A stretch of DNA of 64,000 nt from Roseofilum halophilum BLCC-M91. GTDB lineage: Bacteria; Cyanobacteriota; Cyanobacteriia; Cyanobacteriales; Desertifilaceae. Each line of letters starts with the position of its first letter. Position 1 is the first letter of the stretch. The position numbers and the translations under genes were made by a program. Under the pieces are notes generated by a model that saw nothing but the letters and a program-made list of their open reading frames with translations, was not told where the DNA came from and ran no database searches. Positions 27,401 through 37,000 of this stretch are shown in pieces. Location of the stretch: positions 1 to 64,000 of the forward strand of contig NZ_JAQPOK010000079.1 in NCBI RefSeq assembly GCF_030068445.1. Direction: 5' to 3'.

Positions 27401-30400
27401 ATTGTTAGGAAGTGCCTCTCTAACCTTTTCTGCAACCGGATGTCAACTGGAAGATATTTTATTTCCCCAAGCCTTAGCCATTCCCGAACAAGGGGCACGA
27501 AATGTTCAGGTAGCCTTAACTCCACAGCAAAGCGACTATTCATTTCAAGTCATTAGTTTTGACAGCTCTCATGATAGTGATTCTTGGGCTGTTCATGCTA
27601 CAGGAAAAATTTCTCCTACTAATGCTTCGCAAAAACAGTCTCTAGAAACCATAGAAGAAATTAAATATCGTTGTCCTGAAAAAATAGAAAGCACAGAAAT
27701 TTACCAGAATCTTTGGGATAGACAAGTCCAATTACGACAAAGTTTTAGATGGATAGACCAAGTATGGTTAGGAGAGGGAGAAATTCTGTGTCAAATGAAA
27801 GTACCTGAGACAATATTAGATGCTCTTAAGTACCAAATACATCCCGCCTTACTTGACTCCTGCTTTCAGTCAGTAGCTGCACTTAACCTCAGTCTTTCTG
27901 ATGACCAAAATGAAACTTTTGTTCCTTTCAGTATCGAGAAGTTTACTTTTTATCAACGCCCTGAGAATAGTTCGCTTTGGTGTTATACCCGTGGATTGAA
28001 AGAAGGATTGTCAGAAGAAAAACTGCTCAAAGCCGAAATACAATTATTTGACCAAACTGGAAAATTAGTAGCTGAGGTCAATGGTTTTGAGGGTAGGAAA
28101 GCTAATCCCGAAACTTTACTGAAGAGTCTAGATTCAGATTTAAGTGATTGGTATTATGAAATAAACTGGGAAGCTCAACCTTTAACCGAAACTACAAAAT
28201 CTGATGGAAATCTCTCAGGTCAATGGTTAGTCTTTTCCCTGACTGATGAATGGGTAGAATCAGTCGGGAAGTATTTACAACAGAGAGGACTTAGCTCTAT
28301 TTGGGTATCCCCAGGTTTAGAATATCAGCAGTTAGAGGCTCAACATTATCAAATTAATCCCACTGTTGCTGAACACTTCTCCAAACTGCTCCAAGATCAT
28401 TCTGATATTCAGGGCATTTTGCACTTATGGAGTATCAATGAAACTGATTTATCGGGAACCGTAGATTTACAAACAGCTCAACAACTCGGTTGTGCAACAG
28501 CATTACATTTACTGCAAGCCTTGACGAAAGCTGGATTAACCCATACAACGCCGATGTGGTTAGTGACTCAAGGTACTCAGGGTGTATTGGATGCAGCAGA
28601 AGTTGTGCAACCCCAACAAGGAAGTTTATGGGGACTAGGGCGTGTGATGAGTCTAGAACACCCAGAATTAAGGTGTGGACGCATAGACTTAGACCCCAAA
28701 TCTAATTTTTCCGAAATGCTCCCCAGTTTGGTAGATGAAGTATTTTCTCAAAATAATGAAGACCAAATAGCAATTCGTCAGGGAGTTCGTTATGTAGCCC
28801 GATTAATCCGACAACAAAAGCCGAAAATTAGCTCAGAAGAAACATTAGGATTAGAAAGTCAACCCGTGGAATTGAAGATGTCTGAATATGGACTGATAGA
28901 CAACCTCAACTGGCAGGTCATGCAGCGCCATCCTCCACAAGCAAATGAAGTAGAAATTGAAGTCAAAGCCGCCGGTTTAAACTTCCGAGATGTCCTCAAT
29001 TCCTTGGGTTTACTGAAAGACTATTATGCTCAGGTATTGGGTATTACTGACGTAGCTCAACTTAACTTTGGCTTAGAATGTGTAGGCTCTATTGCATCTG
29101 TCGGAAAAAATGTCTCTGAGTGGCAGGTGGGAGATGAAGTGATGGCTATAGTTCACAATGGCTTTAGTAGCTTTGTTACGACTCCTGCTGAGTTAGTCAT
29201 GGCTAAACCGAAAAATCTGAGCTTTACGGAAGCAGCTACTTTACCCTTGACTTTTGCCACAGCTTATTATGGGTTACAACACTTGGCTAAAATTCAGCCA
29301 GGAGAGCGAGTATTAATTCATGCTGCGGCTGGGGGTGTAGGGCAAGCAGCAGTTCAAATTGCCCTCCAAGCAGGAGCCGAAGTATTCGCTACAGCAAGTC
29401 CTCCCAAGTGGGAATTTCTCAAGTCTATGGGTGTCAAACACATTATGAATTCCCGTACTTTAGAGTTTGCGGATGAAATGATGAGTCTGACTCAGGGAAA
29501 AGGTGTAGATATTGTTTTAAATAGTCTCAATGGAGAATTCATTGATAAGAGTTTTGCAGTTTTAGGGAACAAAGGACGCTTTGTAGAAATTGGCAAAATC
29601 GGAATTTGGGAAAAACAAAAGGTGATGGAGACGCGGCCAGATGTTGAATACTTGCCTTTTGATATTGGAGTGACGATCCAACAACAACCTGGTTTAATTG
29701 CGGAATTTTCAGAAGCATTGAACCAACAGTGTTCGTCAGGAAAACTTAAGCCACTGTCTTATCAAGTCTTCCCAAGTACAGAAGTGAAAGCAGCTTTCCG
29801 ATATATGCAACAAGGCAAGCATATCGGGAAAGTGGTCGTTTCTTTGCCAGAGACTGGAGAAGAGCAAAAATCGATCAAACCAGACGCAAGTTATTTAATT
29901 ACAGGAGGTTTAGGCGCTTTAGGTTTAGAAGTCGCCCAATGGGTGGTATCCGAGGGAGCCAAGCAAATTGTCTTAACCGGGCGTAGATCTCCCAATGAAA
30001 CTGCACAAAAAATTATCGAGGAGCTAGAAACAGCAGGAGCATCAGTCAAGGTATTGTTAGGTGATGTCTCTACTGAAAAAGATGTAGCTCAAATTTTCCA
30101 GCAGATACAGACTTCCTTGTTCCCGCTCAAAGGAGTGATTCATGCTGCGGGAGTATTGGATGATGGCTTAGTGCAAAACCTCAGTTGGCAGCAGTTCACT
30201 AAAGTGATGAGACCTAAAGTGCAAGGGACTTGGCATTTGCATCAACTGACCAAAGATTTACCCTTAGATTTCTTTGTCTGTTTCTCATCAATGGCTTCGA
30301 TGCTGGGGAATTCTGGTCAAGGTAATTATGCGGCTGCCAATGCTTTTATGGATGCGATCGCTCACTATCGTCGTGGCATGGGACTACCTGGGTTGAGTAT

Positions 30401-31016
30401 CAACTGGGGAGCTTGGGCAGCAGGAGGCATGGCAGCTCGTTTAGCCAGCGAACATCAGAATCGAATGGAAACGGTTGGTATAGTTCCTATTAAACCAGAA
30501 CAGGGAATGCAAGTATTGGAGTCATTGTTATCTGGCGCTCAAACCCAAGTCGGGGTATTCCCCGTTAACTGGTCAAAATTTTTAAGGGAGCTACCGGCTG
30601 GGCAAAAAATTCCCTATTTGGAAGCTTTCATTTCATCAGTAACAGAAACTGAGAATACACAACAACTTCTAGAAGAGTTGAAATCTGCTCCACCAGAGGA
30701 AGGAGAAAAAATCTTACTCAATTATCTCATCGATAAAACTTCTTCTCTTTTGGGCATGACTACTGCTAAAATAGGAATCAAGCAACCTCTAACGAGTATG
30801 GGTGTTGATTCATTGATGGCGGTTGAATTGCGAAACTTATTGCTGAGAGAACTAGAATTCGATCTTCCTCTAGAAAGGATAATTGATGGCATTAGTATTG
30901 TCCAAATAGCAAACTTAGTTGGAGAGAAGATTTTGCTCGAACAAATTACGGCTTTAAATAGTTCGCAGGCTCAAGATATAGATCGAGACGAAGAGCGAGA
31001 AGAAATCACTTTATAG
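24477..31016 (+). CDS. Type I PKS module 3: KS-AT-DH-ER-KR-ACP (fully reducing)
   Basis: A 2179-residue PKS. N-terminal docking helix about 1-38; KS about 40-465 (Cys207); AT about 560-875 (Ser659, HAFH, malonyl); DH about 920-1215 with His959 in the hot-dog motif (HxxxExxxxP, Glu where Gly is usual) and Asp1127 in HPALLDS; ER about 1470-1785 with the NADPH loop AAAGGVGQ at 1616-1623; KR about 1800-1990 with LDD (B-type) and Tyr1951; ACP with Ser2112 in GVDSLMAVEL. All reductive domains look intact, so the two carbons added should end as a saturated methylene pair. The C-terminal tail after the ACP ends in a short acidic-hydrophobic peptide (EEREEITL), the kind recognised by TubC-type beta-hairpin docking domains such as that at the start of the next protein. 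Confidence 0.95.
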   Translation: MEPTAKKEELSLSKQMFLALKQAEAKLERMELSKSEAIAIVGIGCRFPGNANTPELFWDLLSNGKDSVREIPLDRWDIESYYDPNPETPGKMYIRHAALVEQVDRFDPQFFGISGKEAHSLDPQQRFILEVTWEALERAGINPQELENTQTGVFLGMGQNDYANLGLSQVEKISPYDATGNGFCFAAGRLSYFLGLQGPSMAIDTACSSSLVAIHEACQSLRQGESNLALAGGVQLILSPQVTTALSKLKALSPDGKCKTFDAAADGYGRGEGCGIVVLKRLSDALKDGDNIQAVIRGSAVNHDGPSSGLTVPNKLAQEKLIEQALKAAKVEPDRVSYVEAHGTGTSLGDPMEVRALSSVFGPGRDRQNPLHIASVKTNIGHLEAAAGIAGAIKVVLQLQHQKITPNLHFSNPSPYIDWENIPLKVPTQLTPWLSSGEKRVAGVSSFAISGTNAHIVLEEAPRKDNSEDDVKRPFHLLTLSAKTEQALEDLVSRYQNHLENYSDLPLADICYTANTGRAHFNHRLAILASEQKELTEKLVDWKTQKEVVGVFSGQLDGSSQSPKIAFLCTGQGSQYVNMGRQLYETVPTFRQALDRCDQILQAYLEVPLLEVLYPKDAQKSSVLDQTAYTQPALFAIEYALAKLWESWGIKPNALMGHSVGEYVAATLAGVFSLEEGLKLIAMRGRLMQPLPPGGAMVSLLASESQVKEAISEYDSQVTIAAINGPKSIVISGDGGAIATLCSKLEAQGVKTKHLQVSHAFHSPLMEPMLAEFEAVAQEVTYSQPRIPIISNVTGQKVGSDMTTAQYWVNHVRQPVKFAQSMNTLNEQGYELFLEIGPKPILLGMGRQCLPEDNGIWLPSLRPGVDEWQQILSSLGQLYVRGAKVDWSGFDRDYVRQKVILPTYPFQRERYWVETGKYQAISTTKLHPLIDRKFQSPLSKDIFFESEFSTHALPFLADHRIYEKVVVPGASHISLLLGSASLTFSATGCQLEDILFPQALAIPEQGARNVQVALTPQQSDYSFQVISFDSSHDSDSWAVHATGKISPTNASQKQSLETIEEIKYRCPEKIESTEIYQNLWDRQVQLRQSFRWIDQVWLGEGEILCQMKVPETILDALKYQIHPALLDSCFQSVAALNLSLSDDQNETFVPFSIEKFTFYQRPENSSLWCYTRGLKEGLSEEKLLKAEIQLFDQTGKLVAEVNGFEGRKANPETLLKSLDSDLSDWYYEINWEAQPLTETTKSDGNLSGQWLVFSLTDEWVESVGKYLQQRGLSSIWVSPGLEYQQLEAQHYQINPTVAEHFSKLLQDHSDIQGILHLWSINETDLSGTVDLQTAQQLGCATALHLLQALTKAGLTHTTPMWLVTQGTQGVLDAAEVVQPQQGSLWGLGRVMSLEHPELRCGRIDLDPKSNFSEMLPSLVDEVFSQNNEDQIAIRQGVRYVARLIRQQKPKISSEETLGLESQPVELKMSEYGLIDNLNWQVMQRHPPQANEVEIEVKAAGLNFRDVLNSLGLLKDYYAQVLGITDVAQLNFGLECVGSIASVGKNVSEWQVGDEVMAIVHNGFSSFVTTPAELVMAKPKNLSFTEAATLPLTFATAYYGLQHLAKIQPGERVLIHAAAGGVGQAAVQIALQAGAEVFATASPPKWEFLKSMGVKHIMNSRTLEFADEMMSLTQGKGVDIVLNSLNGEFIDKSFAVLGNKGRFVEIGKIGIWEKQKVMETRPDVEYLPFDIGVTIQQQPGLIAEFSEALNQQCSSGKLKPLSYQVFPSTEVKAAFRYMQQGKHIGKVVVSLPETGEEQKSIKPDASYLITGGLGALGLEVAQWVVSEGAKQIVLTGRRSPNETAQKIIEELETAGASVKVLLGDVSTEKDVAQIFQQIQTSLFPLKGVIHAAGVLDDGLVQNLSWQQFTKVMRPKVQGTWHLHQLTKDLPLDFFVCFSSMASMLGNSGQGNYAAANAFMDAIAHYRRGMGLPGLSINWGAWAAGGMAARLASEHQNRMETVGIVPIKPEQGMQVLESLLSGAQTQVGVFPVNWSKFLRELPAGQKIPYLEAFISSVTETENTQQLLEELKSAPPEEGEKILLNYLIDKTSSLLGMTTAKIGIKQPLTSMGVDSLMAVELRNLLLRELEFDLPLERIIDGISIVQIANLVGEKILLEQITALNSSQAQDIDRDEEREEITL

Positions 31017-31079
31017 TTGATAAAGACGAAATTACAAAAAAGCTGATTTGAACAATAAAAAATGGGAGATACTTAAGTT

Positions 31080-34000
31080 ATGAATCTTAAAAAATTATTA
31101 TATAAAATCTCTAGCCAAGGTATTAAAGTTTGGGCAGAGGGTGATGAACTAAAAGTTAATGCTCCCAAGGGTTCCTTAACAGCAGAAATTAGAGAGGTGT
31201 TATCCCAAAATAAGATTGAGTTACTACAATTGCTACAGCAAAGAAGTAGTAGTGTTAATGTTAACTCTATACCTTTAGTGCCCGTTCATAGGGATAGAAA
31301 CTTTACTCTCTCCTATCAGCAAGAGCGTCTGTGGTCTGTAGCCCAACTCATGCCAGACAATGTAACGCTTAATCTATGTCAAGCAGTGCGGCTTCAAGGT
31401 TTAATCAATATTCAATTGCTGCAAAATAGTTGGCAGCAAATTATCGATCGCCATGAGATACTGAGAACGAGTTTTGCTTTAGTTGAAGGGGCTTTAGTTC
31501 AGGTGTCTATTCCTAAGCTAGAGGTGAGTATTGTTGTTGAAGATAATTCAAATTTAAGCGAATCTGAAATAGAAGATCTGATTGAGGAAAATATTGCCCA
31601 AGAATCTCGACGGTCTTTTGATTTAGCTCAAGCTCCATTATTCAATTTGAAATGGCTCCGGTTTGGCGATACGGATGGCGCTTTGATTTTAGTGTATCAT
31701 CATATTATTGGTGATGGTTTATCCATTAATTTATTAACTCAGGAACTGCTAACTTTATACGATGCTTCTTTGGAGAAAAAACCATCTCCTTTAACGGATT
31801 TGGATATTCAATATGGAGATTATGCTGTTTGGCAGCGACAGTGGTTGCAGGGAGAGGTGTTAGAAAAAGGACTCAATTATTGGCAACAGCAGCTAACTGG
31901 TGTTTCGACTTTATATCCAGTACCCGTTGATAATTTGCAACTATCATCGGGCTTTGAAAGTAACCACAAATCTTTTCAAATATCTGCTAGTACCTGGTCT
32001 GCGGTTCAACAGTTAAGTAGTGAGTACAGTATTACTCCTGTCGTTGTCTTTCTGTCAGTCTTCTATGTCTTGATAGTTCAGTATTCTCTGAAGTCGGATA
32101 TTGTTGTTGGTTTGCCCGTTTCAGGTAGAGTGCATCCCAAGCTTCAATCCGCTATTGGTTTCTTTACTGATATTATTTTACTGCGGACTCAGGTTGATGA
32201 GCATTTGGAATTTAAGGAATTACTCTCCAGAGTCAAAGAAGTTATGGTAGAAGCTTATGCTAATCAACATATTCCTCTAAATTATGTAGCAGAGTTTGTT
32301 GAACACCACACTTATCAACAATATAAGAATTTATTTCAGCTTTTCTTTGACTATATTGATTTTGGCGAAAATGCTCAAAATCATTCTAATTTTAAGGCTA
32401 CGAAGATCGAGGGCAAATTGCCGACAGATATAGATTTATTTTTCACTTTATTCAAAGTCAATCAAGAGATTAAAGGAGGATTAACTTACAATGCAAACTG
32501 GTTTGAAGAGGAGACGATTATAGGTCTAATTGATTCTTACTTATTCATTCTCGAACAATGCCTTGAGACGACCGATCGGAAAGTCACTGAATTAGAACTC
32601 TCTCCACAGCTAAAGGTGCATTTCCGAGAGCTGCACAGTCAGTCAAGAAAACAGGTTCTGCTCAAAACTGCCTTAGAATCGATTCCTGAAGTTCAGGACT
32701 ACGCGATTGTAACTAGGGATAATCAAGATGTGGCTTATGTAGTGGTTGCTGGTGATTTTTCTGTAGAGAAAATAGAGTCATTCCTTCAGGATCGTTTGTC
32801 TTCTGAGTTACTTCCTGCTGCTTATGTACCTGTATCTACCTTGCCTCGGACAGAATTAGGTGAAGTGGATGAAGCTGTTTTAGCTGCCATAGAAGTTATG
32901 GACGCAGATTTGATTGCCCGTTGGGAAGAAAAACTGCGTTCGTTTAGCGTCTCCGTAGGAGAATCGCACCCAGAAATAGAAGAAGCGGTAGTAATGGTTC
33001 AGTATCATCCAGCCCCAGTGATGGGGACGCGGGGACGCGGGGACGCGGGGACGCGGGGACGCGGGGACGCGGGGACGGAGAGAGAGAGAGACACGGGGAC
33101 GCGGGGACGGGGCGACGCGGAGACAGGGAAAATTGAAATACTACCTGAAAGTTCCTTATCACCAAGCACCTCGCCTTGCCAAGTAGACGAAATTGCTGCA
33201 TCAGTAGAGTTTGAAACTTGGACAGATTTACTACCGGGAACCGATCGCCCAGCAATTCTGGGTGTTGATGGGAGAAAACCCCTGACTCATGCAGCTCTCA
33301 AAGCATTTGTCCAATCTCCACCAGACAACGCTAACCTCAGCCATTTGGGGATTGGTATTACTGAGCGTGTCTGTGCGGCAATGCCCAACGGATCAGAAGC
33401 CGCAGTAGCATTCTTGTCTCTAGCACAGCAATGTGTCTTTGCTCCCATCAGCCTATCATTGACAGAAAAACAAGTTCTTTTTGAGTTAGAAGATTTGAGT
33501 GCAGTGGCACTGATACTCCAAAGGGGTGAAGCTAACCAAAGGAGTAATGCCAAGTTAAAAGCCTGTGCAGAAAGCTTGGGGGTGCGTGTTATTGAGCTAA
33601 TCCCCGATCCTTCAGTCTGTGGTGTGTTTACTCTGGAGGAAGTGACGGCTAGTCAGAAGGCAGAACCCACCCCTCACCCCTCCCAGGAGGGGAATAGGAG
33701 GGAGAAACCGACTCGCGACCATGTGGCTTTGGTGTTACATACGAGTGGTACAACTAGAAAACCGAAGACAGTCCCCTTAACTCATGGGAATTTGACTGCG
33801 GGTTCTCTGACAATAAGTCGGACGATCGCTCTAACTCCAGAAGACACCTGTATCAATATTATGCCCCTGTTCCATATTCACGGTTTGTCGGTGAATATTC
33901 TGGCCTCGTTGCTCGCTGGTGCAAGTGTACTCTGCACGCCGGGATTATATGGGACAGAAAATGGGGTAGCTGATTTCTTCCGTTGGCTACAACCCGGTGC

Positions 34001-37000
34001 AGGAGAAGGAGAGGGACATGGAGACACGGAGACACGGAGACGCGGAGACGCGGAGAATGGAAATGCTACCCCAAATTTCCCTCACCCAGGAGGAAATCAG
34101 AGAAATGTGACTTGGTACTCGGCTGTGCCTACCATGCACCAAGCTATTCTTGAATATGCAGAACAGGCGATCGCGCAAACAGGAGCAGCTCCCCAACATT
34201 CCCTCCGCTTGATCCGCAACTGTTCCGCCGCCCTACTCCCTGCGATCGCTGAACGCATGGCAAAGGCCTTTAACTGTGAAATCTTGCCGACTTACGCCAT
34301 GACAGAATCCATGCCCATTTGTAGCCCCCAACTTGGGCAAGGGTTAGCCAAACACGGTTCTGTTGGGCCAGCAGCCGGCCCCCAACTGATTATTGGCGAG
34401 GTCAAGGAAAACGATGCAGGTCAACCCACCCTCAATGTACTGCCACCTTACTCTGAAGGGGAAGTCATGGTAAAAGGTGCTTGTGTGACAGCAGGCTACG
34501 AGTTGCGGGATTGGATGGATTACAATCCCAACGAAGAAGCTTTTATCGAGGGTTGGTTAAGGACTGGAGATAAGGGATATCTAGATGAAGACGGTTATGT
34601 ATATCTGGTAGGACGGTTCAAGGAAATTATCAATCGGGCAGGCGAGAAAATCAGCCCGATGCTGGTAGAAGATGTGTTGCAGCGACATCCAGGGGTAGGT
34701 CAAGTCGTTGTGTTTGCCGCCCCCCATGAGGTTCTGGGGGAAGTCGTAGGAGCGGCGATCGTACCCGTACCTAACCAACCTCGACCCTCGTTAGCCGCCC
34801 TACGTCAGTTTGCCCTGAAGCAAAAAGAACTCGAACTTCAGTGGTTGCCAGAATGCTTAGTGTGGATGAGTGCGATTCCCAAAGGCATGACCGGTAAGCC
34901 AGCCCGAATTGGACTGGCCAAACGGTTAGGATTGCCCGTTATGGCTGCTGATGCAACGACAGCTCCGAGAACTTTCGTAGCAACAGAGGGAGCAGATGGC
35001 AAGTTTAGCTTGGAAACCATCGATAATTCTCCGGCTCAGACTGAAAATGGCCAGGGGGTTTGTCAGAAGCTCTCAAAGTTAACCGCTTATTTTACCTCGA
35101 AAACCAAGAATTTTCCGATCGCTCAGTTGCAACAGTTGGCAGTGCGCGATCGCTTTGGTACTCCCAGCCAAATTTTACCGACTGATTTTGTGCAGTTAGA
35201 AGCATTTCCTTTAACACCAGATGGCAAAATAGACCGTAAACGGCTGCGAGAACTCGAACAACCTCAGACAGAGCAATCTCCACTAGCAGCCAATGAAACT
35301 CAGCAAAAAATCGCCTCGATTTGGCAAGAGGTGCTTCAGCTAGAAGAAGTCGGAATCACCGATAATTTCTTTGAATTGGGAGGCAAATCAATACTCCTCA
35401 TCCAGGTCTACAGCAAACTGCGAGAAGCATTTGTCGATCTCAATGTAAAAGTGGTTGACCTGCTGACCTATCCCACCGTAGATTCCTTAAGTCGGTTTAT
35501 TATCGGCGATCGGGAAGCTCAAGTCAGCAAAAAAAACCCAATCAAACCCTTCAAGCAACATCAAGATAATCGGGATATTGCCATAATTGGCATGTCTGGA
35601 CGCTTCCCAGGAGCTAAAAACCTAGAAGAATTTTGGGAAAACCTCAAAAATGGTGTAGAGTCTATCTCCTCGTTATCCGATCAACAGTTACTAAAATCTG
35701 GAGTCACGACTGAAGCACTGAATGACCCCAATTATGTCAAAGTTAACGCTCGGATTTCGGACATTGATATGTTCGATGCTGACTTCTTTAACTACTCTCG
35801 ACGAGAAGCGACAGAAATAGACCCACAACAAAGACTTTTCTTAGAATCGGCTTGGGAAGCCATAGAAAATGGGGGTTATAATCCCAAGACTTATCAAGGT
35901 TCAATTGGAGTTTACGCCGGTGGTGGAATCCCTAGCTACTTAATCTCTTACATAGGAGAGAAAGATCTGGTCGTAATCAATAAGCGCTCCCTAGAACAAC
36001 TCTTTGGCAACGACAAAGATTACCTCGCCACCAGAGCCGCTTACAAATTGAACCTCACCGGCCCAGCAATCAACGTTCAAACCGCTTGCTCAACTTCATT
36101 AGTGGCAGTTCACTTGGCTTGCCAAAGTTTACTCAGTGGTGAATGTGATATGGCACTAGCCGGTGGTGTCTCCATCCAAGTCCCCCAAGAGGTAGGATAC
36201 ACCTACCAAGAAGGCATGATTTTCTCCCCAGATGGTCATTGCCGACCCTTTGATGCTAACGCTCAGGGGACAGTTTTTGGTAATGGTGTCGGCGTGGTTT
36301 TACTCAAGCCCCTCTCTCAAGCGATCGCCGACGGAGATTGTATTCAGGCAGTCATTAAGGGTTCTGCCATTAATAATGATGGCTCTTTCAAATTGGGCTA
36401 CACAGCACCGAGCGTAGACGGTCAAATCGGTGTTATTTCCAGAGCTTTGGCGATCGCTCGAATTAATCCAGAGACCATTACCTATATAGAAGCTCATGGT
36501 ACTGGCACAGAATTAGGCGACCCCATTGAACTTGAAGCATTAACCAAAACCTTTTCTGAGCATACCCAGAAAAAGCAATTTTGCGCTGTAGGTTCGGTAA
36601 AGAGCAATGTAGGTCACTTGAATACAGCAGCAGGAGTGGTATCCCTAATCAAAACCGTATTAGCTCTCAAACATGGGTTAATACCACCGAGTTTACATTT
36701 TAAGCAACCATCACCCCAAATTGATTTTCCCAATAGTCCATTTTACGTCAACACCCATCTGTCTGAATGGAGTAGCAATGGTACTCCTCGCCGAGCCGGG
36801 GTAAGTTCTTTTGGTATTGGAGGAACCAATGCTCATCTAGTCCTGGAAGAAGCTCCCAGACAAGGCAACCCTCAAGATCCCTTAGAGCGTTCAGTTCATC
36901 TATTAACTCTCTCAGCCAAAACACAAAAAGCTCTTGAAGAGTTAGTCAGTCGTTATTGTGATTACCTAGGAACTCATCCAGAATCGGATCTTGCAGATAT

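Noticed and set aside
32944-33255. 103-codon open frame on the minus strand rich in Pro-Arg-Val-Pro-Ala-Ser-Pro repeats
   Set aside because: It is the complement of the GGGGACGC tandem tract inside the NRPS-PKS gene; the low-complexity protein is a by-product of the repeat.
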